Shown: positions 1 through 11,696, counted from the first letter of the stretch. The stretch: DNA of 64,000 bases from Trichobilharzia szidati (GCA_944472155.2 OX235272.1:10276354-10340353), one strand, 5' to 3'. The notes: generated from the letters alone by a model not told the origin. A program made the numbers and translations.

Positions 1-350
1 CAAATTGATGATGTCAGTGCACTTTAGGAGGAAGTCATCAAATTATACTTATGCACTTACTGCTTTTTTTCGAAGTTAGGTTTTTTTAAAATGATATTCC
101 ACTTGGTAATTTATTGATTATTTTTATGAAGAATTGAATTCTATGATGTAAAAATTGTTCGTGCATTCATTATTGATTTCTTGTCTTAAGTTCATCAGAG
201 AAAATTGTTTATAAAACATAATGTGATTGACTTTTTGTCGGGGGAATTGTATGATAATCATCCTGACAAACTAATGGTATTTAGTTGGCCAAACTATAAC
301 ATGACATCAGTCTATGAAATCTTTGTCTACTGCTCTGAGTTATGTAGTAT
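1..350. other. no recognised feature
   Basis: AT-rich sequence ahead of the first solo LTR. I see no gene, RNA or repeat I can name. Confidence 0.4.
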
Positions 351-691
351 TGTGGTGAGAGCTGGCTGCAAGACAAAATTGTAGACTTCAATTTACGTCA
401 ATGTTACGTCCCGAATCGGGGTCATGAGAAAAAGCAAGAGCAAAGGTTAACCTTGAGGAACTCAACAACCAATCACAGCAGACTTAATGTGTGCAGATGG
501 GATTCGAGGATATATAGCTTAACTTTATGAGAAACGGTCACAGGCAGTACGGAATAACCTTGAGCAAGAAAACAACCAAGCAGAAGACTTTGCTTCTCCA
601 CTGACAATAATGTACATAAAAAAATCTATAAATATCTGTTGATTTTCTGAATAACTGATCTGTTGCTTGACCCTTGTCTTCTGTCGTTACA
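351..691 (+). mobile_element. solo LTR (LTR retrotransposon), copy 1
   Basis: Begins TGTGGTGAGAGC and ends TGTCGTTACA, with the TG...CA ends of retroviral LTRs. It is flanked by a 4-bp direct repeat GTAT (347-350 and 692-695), a target-site duplication of the size usual for Gypsy-type elements. A TATAAATA box and a variant of the AATAAA signal near the 3' end fix the orientation. No internal region (gag/pol) is adjacent, so this is a solo LTR left by LTR-LTR recombination. Its length is in the range I recall for the schistosome Gypsy element Boudicca, but that identity is unverified. Confidence 0.8.
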
Positions 692-795
692 GTATATAGC
701 TTTGTGCATATGCTGCAGGTTTGAATTTCCTTACTAGGATCTCAGAGGCGTTAAGATTCCATGACTGGTATATAAATATATATGTATACATAAGT

Positions 796-1095
796 ATTGG
801 TTTGTAGGGATTTGATTGATCTGTGACAGGATTTCACCATGAGTTGACATCGGTTGGAAAACCATTGTTAAACCGACTAGGGAGTACTGGACATCTGTTT
901 CGTCATTGTTTGAGGCTCTTCATCAGCACTCATCCACACACCACCAGGATTCGAACCCACGACCTCATAGTTACAAGGTGAGCTCGTAAACCACTGGGAC
1001 CCAATCCAGTGTCCAGACAATGGATTCCAAATTCTGTCAATTGACGACATTGCATAACTGGCACTAGCTGATGTGATCACTAGCGAGTATTTGTC
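796..1095 (-). mobile_element. SINE-A (tRNA-derived, hammerhead-bearing), degenerate copy
   Basis: Antisense copy. Starts with the 3' end (GGTTTGTAGGGATTTGATTG), includes the antisense hammerhead region (870-925) and then the antisense tRNA-like part with a B box (GGATTCGAACC). In sense orientation the ribozyme core reads ATGAAGA (C3 changed to A), so cleavage is probably lost. It abuts a SINE-B head. Confidence 0.75.
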
Positions 1096-1101
1096 CTCAC
1101 G

Positions 1102-1195
1102 GACCATAGATATCGGGTGTTCGTCGGCAGGGGATCGAACCCCAGACCATGAGCATGGTCGGCGAGAGTCTTAACCACTGTGCCACCGATCCATG
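1102..1195 (-). mobile_element. SINE-B/C tRNA-like head, 3' truncated
   Basis: Antisense of the shared head that includes GGTGGCACAGTGGTTAAG (A box) and GGGTTCGATCCCC (B box). The short sequence after the head (ATATCGGGTGT) matches the SINE-B body, so SINE-B is more likely. The LINE-derived tail is missing. Confidence 0.7.
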
Positions 1196-1365
1196 TTATC
1201 CTGCACCAATGTTTGTTATTTCTCATTTTCAGATCATACTTTCTGTTTGATTTATAGACTTCGATCAAAATTACGAGATCATCTATGTATTGCTTCCTAG
1301 TGTTACAGCAACAAACAAAAACTCCTTGAAATCTGAATGCGGGGAAACCGGTCTATGCGAAATTT

Positions 1366-2095
1366 GTCTTCTAAATGCCTTATTCATATTTATCAAAGGG
1401 ACTAGTTGTTTTGAAAATCTGGGACATAAGAACATAAGAATTTAGCTAAGGTTAGAATGATTGATCCCACGAAGATAAGTAATTTAGAAAAAACTCAGCT
1501 ATAGCACTGCATGAATTAGCACACAGCGACACAATAGAGTGGTTAGGACAGAGTCGAAATCATAATAAGTAATATAGGTAGGTGGAAAGAAAGAGATTGA
1601 TTACTGAATCCTGCCTGGTTCATCGAGTCTACACCCAACACAACGCATGCAATAGAAGTGACTCCAAGCGAATACCGCAGATATGGAAGATATTATTCCC
1701 ACCAGTCAGTCAAATCAGAGGATAATAAATAATCTTAAAATTACATCTCAATTCATATACACTTTAACATTTTAACAAGTTACTTAATTATTTTACTATA
1801 AAAATATCTCATTTCCCATCTTACTGTATTTGATTGATAGCACTAATATTATTATTTCTGAATGTATTCTATCCTCCTTTCTGTTTCATGCATGCCTGTT
1901 AGACTTTATTTTGATTTTATTTATATGTCTGATCAATCTTCACTCATGTATATAAGCAAAGCAAGAAAGCTGTGTGAGTATTGTCTTGATATGATTATGA
2001 GCAGTAGTAATAAACTGTGCTCAAAATGTGGTCATCAGTAAATATTATTATAAAGCACACTGTGTGACTATTTCAAAATAAAATAAAATCCGAAT
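1366..2095 (+). mobile_element. Penelope-like element fragment, lineage D, with 3' terminal repeat
   Basis: Degenerate GIY-YIG-region sequence (1366-1740) that aligns by eye to the copies at 29980 and 42850, followed by the lineage-D terminal repeat (about 1920-2090). That repeat holds the hammerhead-like fold: stem II GAGCA/TGCTC is intact at about 2000-2030, but the GAAA element has changed to AAAA. No open frame survives. Confidence 0.65.
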
Positions 2096-2100
2096 TGGAA

Positions 2101-2682
2101 CTTTATGTTTATCTCATGATCTCAATATTTCATATGATGTTCAATGTAAAGTGCTGTAGAATTGAAAATGAAGATGAAATGCCTATATGGTTCTTCTTGG
2201 TTTTCACAGTGCCGTTGAATTGTTGCACTAGTGGGATAGAATCGCATCCTCAGAAAGCTAATTTATGAATCACCCGATTTTTCGACAAAGAATCCTATTT
2301 CACTAGATTGACTTAAAATCGATATTGACTAGTGAAGAATTTCATTGGAAACAGTAGTTCACACCTCTGATTCGTAGGGTTTAGGATTATTTCCATAACG
2401 ATTTCTCAAAAATCTGTATGGACGAATTATATACATCTTAATTTTATCAAAATATTTTGCCTACTTTTACTCTTTGTGAGTAGTACATATGCAATTAAGA
2501 AAAACGAATTAGTTCTTTTAATGATTAGAATATCCAATAAGGTTATTTGATTGTAATTTAGATCCAGGGTAAATTCTGTCTCAGTCCGTTATTTCTATTC
2601 AGACAGGTTGGATTCCATTTAACATGAAATACTTCTGGTATTAGACGTTCTTTGTGACTGCTGGAATTCTTCTGGACTATTT
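2101..2682. other. no recognised feature
   Basis: AT-rich DNA; no gene or named repeat seen. Confidence 0.4.
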
Positions 2683-3085
2683 CAATATTGGTTGCAGTAT
2701 TTCATCATGAGCTGATATCTGTTAGCGAACCATCGGAAAACAACCGTGGAGTACTGGGTAGCTGTTTCGTCAGCCTAGTTTAGGACTCTTCACAATACGC
2801 ACCCAACGGGGTTAGAACCTAGGATATTCTGGTCACAAGGTGAGCTGTTATACCATTACGCCCCTGGGACCCTATTCAATGGCCCATGAATTCTTACTTC
2901 TGCCAATTCCTGAAATAGGGCAATATACCGACATTACATAACGCTGAAAAGTCCCAAATTAGGACGAAACAACTGTTCAGTACTCCCGGCTGGTTTTCAA
3001 ATGGTTCTCTAACTGATGTCAGCTTATGGTGAAATTCTTCAACCAGTCAAGCAAAATTCCCACAAAACCAATATTTGAATATTTC
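2683..3085. mobile_element. SINE-A inverted pair
   Basis: An antisense SINE-A (2683-2940) is followed directly by the sense hammerhead and 3' half of another (2945-3085). The outer ends are therefore inverted repeats of roughly 130 bp. The antisense unit has lost C3 of its ribozyme core. The sense unit reads CTGAAAA with stem II GTCC/GGAC and GAAA intact (G8 changed to A). Confidence 0.75.
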
Positions 3086-3119
3086 AGTATTGTCAAAATC
3101 AACTTTGTGACCTCATCCT

Positions 3120-3895
3120 ATACCGAACAGACTTATGGTTTGTGATTTTTCAAGCTTATCTAGTTCAACTGGATTTCTTGGTGGTCGAATAGAGACGGCC
3201 CCATGGTGTTCATTTCTCCTGATCTTGATTTCTCGCGAGGTTCGTCCAATGTATATCGCATCACGTTCCAAGCACAATTAGATTGTAAATCCTTACAAAT
3301 TTGGTCTTTTATATGGACAAGGATGCTTTGTAGTGTGCATGTCTGATGCTTTGGTGAAAACTCTGATGTTGTGCTTATTGAGTACTCTTCTGATATCGTC
3401 TAACTTCTCTAATCCATGTGGAACTACAACTGTTGAGATCCATGTCTTCGGAATACGTTTTCGACCATAATTAATGATGAAGTTCTTTAAGTAGTTATTT
3501 TTCATGAGAGTCTCTGTGATGTTAGATATTTCTTCTTTTTCTTTCTCATCCGTTATCAAAGAGTTTTCCCGTATAAGGAGGCTTGAAACAACTGATTCCC
3601 TTTGCAGTGACTGGGTGTGATGACCCAAGGTCTAAATATTTATTGGAGTGGGTTTTCTTCCTCTCCTCCAAAAACTAGCCAGGCAGTCTAGAAAAGGTGG
3701 CTCACCAAAGTCTGATTCCGCTTCTGAAGCAAACTGAATGCTATTGGCTTTAGATAGCGATATGTCGGTAAAAACAATATCGTTTTGTTTTTTTCACTGA
3801 TTGGGAAATACAAAACACTTTTATAATCAATATCACATGCCCAATACCCAAATGTTTTCAAACTATTGAAAGTCAACTTGGTTTGAACATGCATA
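3120..3895 (-). mobile_element. Penelope-like element fragment, lineage B, with inverted terminal repeat upstream
   Basis: The minus strand encodes the end of the PLE protein: an open stretch 3628-3293 (KRIPKTWISTVVVPHG, then a conserved DDIRRVLNKHNIRVF), then, after a frameshift, a GIY-YIG nuclease motif (DAIYIGRTSREIK) near 3285-3240. PLEs couple a reverse transcriptase with this nuclease. The reverse transcriptase itself is absent, so the copy is 5'-truncated. Upstream of the coding part (3695-3895) sits the lineage-B terminal repeat in opposite orientation, including a degenerate hammerhead-like segment (CTGAATGC...GATAGC). Opposed repeats are usual for truncated PLE copies. Confidence 0.8.
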
Positions 3896-4227
3896 ACATA
3901 ATTTGGATCTTTTATACTTCACTATGACCCCAAGATGAAAACGTCATCGCTGAAGGAAGCATGGTAATATCTTCGAAATGAAAATTTTATCAACTTAACT
4001 AGAATGTATTTCTTAGAAGCAGAGATTCCACTGTGTAAAACGAAGGTGAATGCATATAAGTACAAAACAATCAATGTGTCCTTCATAACACTTAGATTTT
4101 CATACCTATTCATCAGAAAATGTGCATAATGTTAGTTATAAAATCAGTGAAAATCATTTAGTACTGGACAGTTTTTCCATCCTCATTTCGGATGCCTAAG
4201 TAGTACCTACTTAAGGAAATCTACCAC

Positions 4228-4555
4228 TGTAACGACAGAAGACAAGGGCCAGGTGACAGATCGTTTATTCAGAAAATCAACAGATATTTATACATTTTTA
4301 AGTAACATTATTATTCATCATTGTTAGCAGAGAGGTAACGTCTTCTTATTGGTTGTTTTCCTGCTGAAGTTTATTCTGTCATCTCTTTGTGGCCTTTTCC
4401 TATACAGTCCGTTGATATTTCCGCCCACGTTAAGTCTGCTGTGATTGGTTGTTGACTTCCTCAAGATCAGGCTATGTTCTTGTTTTTTCTCCTGACCCCG
4501 ATTCTGGACGTAAATTGTTGTCTACAATTTTGTCTTGCAGACAGCTCTCACCACA
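4228..4555 (-). mobile_element. solo LTR, copy 2
   Basis: Antisense copy of the 351-691 LTR: on the plus strand it starts TGTAACGACAG and ends CTCACCACA, 328 bp. AATAAA and TATAAATA are present on the minus strand. I do not see matching flanking duplications, which may reflect mutation or unequal recombination. Confidence 0.78.
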
Positions 4556-5985
4556 CTGGGAACCTGCAACCCAGTTCATTTAGGTTACAGGGCACACACG
4601 TTGCCATTCAGTAGCTGGGTTAGTAGAAATCCAATGAATTATGAGTGCTTGCTTTTATCACTTTTATCCACTGTCATCGATATATTTCCGACTCGGTGGA
4701 CATCTCTTGTCATGACTTGTCAGGAATCTCCAGGATTTTCAGCCTATAGGCATTCATGATCAAGCATGGGTTGCAGAACCATTCCAGTTTGTGAGCTGAC
4801 AGATAGACGAATACGGATTATCTCTTAATCTTCGGCTCCTGATTTCTATCTATAGTAGGATTATGCGTACATAGTACTGAAGAATCTAAAAGTAGGTCGA
4901 AACAGCTTTCTAGAGTCTCTTTATTGACATTAGTTCTCTATATTTATGTTTGTTCAAGATTTTAAAAAATCTACCTTAGAATCAATCAAATCCTTACAAT
5001 AAAACACTTAGAAAGATTGCGCATTTTTAGAAAAAGATTTTTACTACATTTAAACAAAATACACGCGTTGTTAAATGTTCACTGAAAGCATAATGATAGG
5101 TGACTGACTGGTTAGCTTCAATTTAACACCACACAGATATAACAGTTAAAACTGTTCACCTATCTAATTATCTGATCATAAAATTTTTACAATTTCATTA
5201 TTTTTTAATTTCAATAAATTTGATGAAGTTTTATTTTAGTATTGGTATTATCATCTCATCCGTCTTGCCTTTTTTATTGGTTCACACAGTCACTTTAACA
5301 GACTATTCTGATTTATAGATAGGTGGGCAAGCAAAGATGCATACAGGCACAAACATACATACACAAACGCACACAAACAAACAAACAAAATCCCGTTACA
5401 TCTGACTGTTTCACATTCTTATTATTATTTTACAATTTGCACTGGAAACTTTCACTTACACTTTAATTTTATTAGATTTGAAGAATCTATTCCCATAAAA
5501 CAAAACTAAATTACAAGTGCATAAGTATCTTCTGTGTGTCCGTATGTGTGCTTGTGTGTGTGACAGACAGAAAGAGAGGGAATGTACGCATCTGATTAAA
5601 CAGTTGCGTACTTACTCCTTGAATTTCCATCTATATACATCTTTATTTATTTAAAGAGTTTCTTGTTCAATATATACTATTAAGGTTTGTTTAAATGAAC
5701 TAAAAGAGAGTGGTACATTCAAGGTGAATTTTGGCGCCAAAAACAAATGTGAAATATCAAGTATATTTTGTTGTTATTATTATTATGGTTGATTTTATAG
5801 AACATACAAAGTATTCTGGATAGATTTAATTATGATTAAGGATTATTACTGTTGATTTTTGAATGTAATTTCATTTCTTATCGTCTGGTCTTTATCATTA
5901 ACAGAATTTGTATTCATACAATATGTAAAATGTAAATACTTTGGTTTTAATGATACAGTGAACTTACAAGAAGAGTAACAGTCAT
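4556..5985. other. no recognised feature; AT-rich with simple repeats
   Basis: 1.4 kb without a gene I can support. Contains short CA-rich runs (about 5340-5395) and GT-rich runs (about 5535-5560) and poly-A/T tracts. Confidence 0.45.
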
Positions 5986-6104
5986 ATATATACCTTCCTA
6001 ACCTACATATCCGCTTTTGATTCTGAACCCGGGTGTCTTTTGTTAAATAAGCTTTGCACGATACAAACTCATTCCAGGGCTGTTAACTGGTTGCATTCTT
6101 ATTT

Positions 6105-6556
6105 TCATGTATCGGTTTTGTAGGGATTTTCGGTTTGATTGGTTGGAGGATTTCATCATGAGCTGACATCAGTTAGAGAACCGTTGGATGACCAGCTAGG
6201 GAGTAGTGGACAGCTGTTTCGTCAGCCTAGTTTGGGACTCCTCAGCAGTACGCACTCACCGCCAAGGTTCGAATCCAAGACCTTCTGGTTACAAGGCGAG
6301 CTCGTAAATCATTAAGCCACTGGGATCCACTTCACTGTGCCACATGAATTCTAACTTCCGCTAATTTATGACATAGCGCGAGCACTTCACAATGTCTTCT
6401 TCGATGAGTTACTGCCTCACCCTCAACCTGCTGCAGCCTACTAGTCACGGCTTCCCATTAGAACCCCAGGTAATAACCTACCTGAATAGGGCCAGTCGCT
6501 AGTGTGCTTCAGATTAATTTTCAGATATTGGTTTTATGGGGATTTTGTTTGATTGG
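6105..6556 (-). mobile_element. SINE-A, one unit plus the start of the next, with TSD
   Basis: Inserted in the CR1 copy and flanked by TTCTTATTT (6096-6104 and 6557-6565). It holds one full antisense unit (~414 bp) and then about 40 bp that repeat the unit's own end (TTTGTAGGG-type sequence at about 6110-6140 recurs at 6526-6556). tRNA-like B box GGTTCGAATCC lies at 6268-6278 in antisense. The hammerhead at 6203-6251 keeps a canonical core. Confidence 0.85.
6203..6251 (-). ncRNA. hammerhead ribozyme motif in SINE-A
   Basis: Minus strand: stem I GTACTG (6251-6246), core CTGAGGA (6245-6239, fits CUGANGA), stem II closed by GTC/GAC, GAAA (6220-6217), stem III built from the palindrome ACAGCTGT, cleavage triplet GTC, then the other strand of stem I (CACTAC, one mismatch). 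The predicted cut is between 6209 and 6208. The fold is read by eye; activity is inference. Confidence 0.7.
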
Positions 6557-6830
6557 TTCTTATTTCTCTAACAGAATGCGGTATACCACACATGAAGGCA
6601 AATCTTCCTCTGCCTTGCTTGCTGACTGAACCGAGAGTTCCTCAAGGTGTCCTTTTCTCCCCACTTCTTTTTTCTTTCTTCTTACATGGCTTACCTCTTT
6701 CAGATGAAATCAACTTCGTTAAATACGTTGATGATCCGAGTGTCTCATTGCCAGCTGCGTACTGATCTGCACTTAATAGCTTTTTTGTCGGACATCAGCC
6801 TGCCAGTGCCTAACTAATTGGTTTTGCCTT

Positions 6831-9800
6831 TATTATTATTATTGTTCCCTTGGGTTCCTAGTGGAACATAGGGCTTCAACTGCACACCTCCACTTGCTTC
6901 TGTCTTCTGCTGTACTTTTCACCTGCATTCATGTTAATGCATACTGTTTCAATTCCTCTTCACACGATCTCCTCCATGACACCCTTGCACTGACGTCCCA
7001 CTCGCCGCTTCCTTTTCGGTTCTCACTCGAGCTATGGCCTGACGCGCGATGTCACCCAGAGACCTCCTCAGCGAGTGTCCAATCCATCTCCACTTTCTCC
7101 TGCATATTTGTTGGGCGATTGGTTCCTGTTTTGTTTGTTCCCATAGCTTCTTGTTTGTGATTCTTTCCGGCCATCTAATCTTCAGTATAGAACGGAAATA
7201 GTTGTTGATAAAGGTCTGCAACAGGCTGTTGGAAATATTCTTGGTGACCCGCCAAGTTTCTGATCCGTATAGAAGAACTGACTGACTTGACGTTTGTATT
7301 GAAGATCCGAATTTTGTTGTTGATGCTGAGTGACGAAGATTTCCAGATTGGTTTTAAGTTGATGAATGTGTTTCTCGCCTTCCCGATTCTCGATTTGACA
7401 TCCTCGTCCGTTCCACCTGTAGTTGAGACAATGCTCCCTGGATAAGTGAAAGAAGTAACCTCTTTCAAATCCTTCCCGTTGATGGTGATTGGCGCTGGAT
7501 GTTGCTGTTGTTGTTGTTGTTGGTTGGCTATTTTCATAACCTCCGTCTTGTCTATGTTCACCTGGAGTCTTGTCTTCGCCAACAGCTTCTTCGACCAGTT
7601 TGTCGGTTTTCGCTTCTAAGTCTTCGATTTTGTGTGACATCAAACATAAATCATCCACGCGCGAAATCCAGGTCTTCTAGGTTCTTCATGTCGGTCAGTC
7701 CAGGATATCCCTGTCTCCTCGTTTCCCACTGTCTGACGCATAATCCAGTCCACCACAATTAGGAATATGATTGGTGATAATAAGCACCCTTGTCTGACTC
7801 CTGTGTTTACTCCAAACGCTTCGCTGAGTTTTCCGTTGTGGATCACTTGACATGTGCCGTTGTCGTACAGTTGTTGAATAAGGTTGATGAATATTTGCGG
7901 TACGCCGTAGTACTCGAGTAGTTTCCAAATTACTACGTGGTCAACGCTGTTGAAGGCCTTCTCAAAGTCTATAAAGTTGAGGTAGAGGTTTGATTGCCAT
8001 TCCATGCTTTGTTCGATGATAATGCGTAGAGTTGCAATTTGGTTAGAACATGATTTTCCTCTCCTGAATCCAGCTTGTTCTGGTCGGAATTCTGTATCCA
8101 GTGCGTCCTTTATTCTCTCCAGGATGATGCGACTCAGGATTTTACTTGGCGTCGACAGGAGCATGATTCCTCGCCAGTTCTTGTAGAGTCCTAGGTCGCC
8201 CTTCTTTGGTAGTTTCACCAGGTAACCTTTCCTCTAGTCAGTAGGCGCCTTTTCCTCTTTCCAGATCTTTTGCAATAATGGAGTCAGCAAATCTGCTGTC
8301 GTTTCTGGGTCCGCTTTCAGTGCTTCAGGAGGTATTCCATCTGGTCCAGCTGCTTTTCCAGCTTTCAGAAGCTTGATTGCATTCAAGACTTCAGTTTTCG
8401 TTGGAGGATTGGCGTCAACTTGCAGTTGTGTACGTGCTGTTGTTGGTATTTCTGGACGGGTTGTAGTCCTTTGAAGTGGTCCGCCCATTGTTTAATCTGT
8501 CTTTCTTCTTTGGTAATTGGGTTCCCTTGGCTGTCTTTTATAGGTTTCACTTGTGTTGATCTCTTCCCGGATAGAGACTTGGTTATCTGGTATAGTGTCC
8601 TCAGGTCCCTTTTGCCTGCTGCCTTCTCAGCTTCAGTGGTCAGGTTGTCGTAGAATTGTCTTTTGTCCTTCCTGGCACTCTCCTTCACTTCTTTGTCCAG
8701 TGCTGTGTAAGTTGAGTTCAGCGTCTCTTTCTCTTGTCCGTCCTTGCATTGAATCATTTTCTCTTTCACCACTCTCCTCTCCTCTATTAGCTTCCAAGTG
8801 TCCGTTGAGAGCCATTCCTTGTCTTGTTTCTTCTTTCTCCCTAAAACCGTTGAGCACGTTTCGTTGAAAATTACCATCAGAGAGTTCCAATGGTCTTCCA
8901 CGGATGATTCCTCAGTGGTGCCACGTAGTGTTTCCTGCTTTGCTCTGACAGTTGCAGTGAAAGTGTCCTTTGTGGTTGTGTCTTTCAGTTTTTGCGTGTT
9001 GAACTTGCATTGTGGCCTATCCCCAGCTATCCTCGAGGCTTTCAGCTTCACCTTGAAAGTCCCTTGTACTAGATAGTGGTCTGAACCCACATCTGCTCCT
9101 CTCCTCGATCTTGTGTCCAGTAGGCTCCGTCTCCACTTCCTTGAGATTGAAATGAAGTCTATCTGTTTTTTGGTGTGTCCATCTGGTGAAATGCATGTCG
9201 CCTTGTGTATATCCCTGTGTTTGAGCACACTGCCACCAATCACCAAATCATTGAAGGCGCAGAAGTCTGAGAAGAGTTCGCCATTTTCGTTCATTTCACC
9301 GAGGGCCTCACGACCCATGGTGAGTTCTCTTCCTGTATTGTCTCCTCCCAGTTTCGCATTCATGTCGCCCATCAGGATTTTGATATCGCTCTTTGGGACG
9401 TTGTCCATTACTGTTTGTAGTTGACTGTAGAAATCCTCCTTCTTCTCATGTTCTGAGGCGTTTGTAGGCGCGTAGCACTGAATGATTGTAACCTTTTTTC
9501 CTTTTGAGTTGAACCTGGCTGTCATTATCCTGGAGGAGATTGGTTCCCACTGCATGAGAGCTTTAGCCGCTGTTGGTGACATCATGATGGCTACTCCCTC
9601 GGTGTGCTCGTGATTGTCCTCTGGGTGACCGGAGTAGATTATTGTCTCTCCAGTTGATAGTTGGCTCCTTCCACATCCGTTCCATCTGCTCTCGCAGATT
9701 CCCAACACTTCCATTTTATATTTCCTCATTTCTGCGGCTACCTGAGCAGCCTATCCAGTTTCGTACATTGTACGAATATTCCACGTCCCCATCCTTATTT

Positions 9801-10064
9801 TTGCTTTCATCGAAAGAAGGCACATCGGCTGACTGGCTTCCCGAAGGCTTTGACCAGCCTGGGTCATTTCACTTCCCCGATTCCAGCGAAAAATAAGGTT
9901 ATTTTTTGTATTTGTAGAATTTTGAATATATTTGTGCGTTGAAGTTTTTGTAGCAATTTGGTTAAGTTTTGAGGGTGGAGTTGCTAGCACCACGCCCCAA
10001 CCCTCCCTCTTTATCCGGGCTTGGGACCGGCTAGAATACTAGTGACCTAGTAATCTAGGCGAGG
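6831..10064 (-). mobile_element. RTE-1: near-complete RTE-like LINE, coding-dead
   Basis: Flanked by a 13-bp duplication TTGGTTTTGCCTT (6818-6830 and 10065-10077). From the 5' end on the minus strand: a leader with the sequence GGTGCTAGCAACTCC; then an apurinic-type endonuclease beginning KIRMGTWNIRTMYETG, with GDMNAKLGG and the catalytic SDHYLV; then a reverse transcriptase with GPDGIPPEALK, FIDFEKAFNSVDH (motif A Asp) and GVRQGCLLSPIIF. The 3' end is GAAGCCCTATGTTCCAC plus a TAA-type microsatellite. An in-frame stop follows MYETG, frames shift near 8470 and 8230, and a small insertion near 7650 destroys the FADD catalytic box. It resembles the schistosome RTE elements (SR2 type). Confidence 0.88.
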
Positions 10065-10199
10065 TTGGTTTTGCCTTGATTCCCTCTAAATGTCGAACAG
10101 CTGACTTTACTTTTAGGCATAAACATGATCTACACGAACTGGTTCGTTCACAAGATGCCTGTAGCTTACCATAGATAGCACTAAAATAGAATAGTCAAG

Positions 10200-10851
10200 C
10201 TGAGTGAAGCTCTATTTCAACCAAAAGACTCAACAACGAAAGAAGACAAAACCAACATGATCTACAAAATAAGTTGCAGTGACTGCGAAAACACTACATT
10301 GGCCATAGTGGACGTCACCCTCTTCGTCTTCGTATTCATGAACATAAACTAACTGTCAAAAGACATGACATTCACTCCCTCATAGCATTACATACAGACA
10401 ACCATGGATTTCATTTCGACTGGGACAACGTTCACATATTAGACAGAGAAAACACCAATAATGCTTGAGAATTTTTAGAAGCCTGTCTGGTATTCCAGTG
10501 AATCGTCAATCGATAGAAACATAGGCATAGACAAAATTTACCAACCGATAAGTAGAAAACCTCACATACAAAGGATCAAAGTTCAAGTCAAGGAAACAAC
10601 CATCACCAATACAAGTAGCCTAGAAGGTATGGACAAACAGAAAAATAACCAATCAGGTTCAAGGCCACCAGGAGAGATGACTAGTAAACTTGTGGAGAAA
10701 TCTAAAAGCTCACTTCAGTTCAAATTGAAGTATGCGCTGAAGATGTTGCCTAGTAGGAGGGCAATGAAAGCTCCTCAAATAAACTATCCAGCTCAGAGAA
10801 AATGACTACATCAAAATCACCCATCTGAGCTACAAATTTTCCCCATCATAC
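10200..10851 (+). mobile_element. Penelope-like element fragment, lineage C
   Basis: Inserted in the CR1 copy with AGTCAAG at 10193-10199 and 10852-10858. Encodes a broken GIY-YIG nuclease region: MIYKISCSDCE, then a frameshifted continuation RIHEHK, RENTNNA and IDKIYQPISRKPH. The 3' part (10660-10800) is the lineage-C terminal sequence shared with the arms at 27030-27800 and contains a hammerhead motif. Confidence 0.75.
10733..10780 (+). ncRNA. hammerhead motif in PLE lineage C
   Basis: TGCG (10733-10736), core CTGAAGA (10737-10743, canonical), stem II GTTGCC (10745-10750) with GGCAAT (10760-10765), then GAAA (10766-10769). The cleavage side has decayed: other copies read GCTT then CGCA, which pairs with TGCG; here it is GCTCC then TCAA. 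Probably inactive in this copy. Confidence 0.55.
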
Positions 10852-11250
10852 AGTCAAGTATAAAATACCTTAGAACAGCTCTATCCCCTAACCTTTCTTA
10901 GCCATCCCATACTTTGTCGATTTCCAAGAAAATGTTCCGTCTAACCTTCAACACTAGGAAGTTGAGACAGTCAGGAATCCCTCAACATCTACTTTTACAA
11001 TTTGTTATCTCTTACATCTTACCTATTATTCTTTACTGCTTCCCTCCCTTAGTCTTTGCTGAGCTACTGAAAAAGGACTATGTCATATTGTAAGGGAGAT
11101 TAAAAGTTGTCAGTAGGTCAAGTGGTGTGCCACCAAGTTACTTCGTCACTACTGTAGTCGACAGACACCTGAATTCATGAAAGAATTGCGCTAGATTCAT
11201 ATTGTCTGATTCTCAATACCCTCGTTCTATGCTATAGAGATAATGTTAAG

Positions 11251-11574
11251 CGCGAACACCATTCACATCACCTAGTAGTGCTAGCTAACCAGCGAGATCG
11301 AGGCGATTTCAACACCAGATAGCTGTTTCACCCGTTTGGAGTTGAGCTTATGAGTAATGTGCTCGTTTTGATGTAGCTCTCAGAACTAACCTTGCACTAA
11401 ATCTTCCCTTTTCTCCAAGGGTTACACTGGCTAGTAAACTCAGTAACGTCCCTGAGTGTATCGTCCGGGAATCGAGCCCAGACGCCCAATGTGACTAGCG
11501 ACCATTTCCATCATTAAATTACTGATGCATTGAATGATCAGTAACGATAAAAACTAACACATAGATAAAGAAAC
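11251..11574. other. unassigned, with one tRNA-like fragment
   Basis: Around 11456-11490 the minus strand reads GGGCTCGATTCCC, a plausible Pol III B box, and TGTTTCACCC near 11324 recalls an antisense SINE-A ribozyme. Too degraded to name. Confidence 0.35.
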
Positions 11575-11692
11575 CTTTGAAGACAACCAGTCACAGGCAA
11601 GGTCACCAGAAGATTTCCAAAGAAAAGTAAGCGGTGAAGATGTTGCCTAAGAGATGACAATGAAAACTGCTCAATTAAACCACGTCTTGAAT
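11575..11692 (+). mobile_element. PLE lineage C terminal fragment
   Basis: Matches the lineage-C 3' region (GAAGATGTTGCCTAA, then AAAACTGCTCAATTAAACC). The hammerhead core is mutated to GTGAAGA. Confidence 0.5.
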
Positions 11693-11696
11693 GACT

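Larger units (their letters stand above)
5990..11250 (+). mobile_element. CR1-like LINE copy, broken by three nested insertions
   Basis: The reverse-transcriptase reading can be followed across the gaps: 5990-6104 (TYISAFDSE...), 6557-6830 (VPQGVLFSPLLF, and KYVDD at the catalytic box), 10065-10199 (IPSKCRTADFTFRHK) and 10852-11250 (FRLTFNTRKLRQSG, then VVDRH). Interruptions are a SINE-A (6105-6556), an RTE-1 element (6831-10064) and a PLE-C fragment (10200-10851), each flanked by a direct repeat of CR1 sequence. The frame contains stops. The same family recurs at 23860, 43565, 46996 and 59580. It resembles schistosome CR1-clade elements such as SR1. Confidence 0.82.

Noticed and set aside
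351..4555. A single full-length LTR retrotransposon between the LTRs at 351 and 4228
   Set aside because: The two LTRs are in opposite orientation and the DNA between them is SINE and PLE sequence, not gag/pol.
8420..9424. Plus-strand open frames of 77-104 codons opposite the RTE-1 coding region
   Set aside because: Shadow frames antisense to the endonuclease; no domain and no conservation reason.
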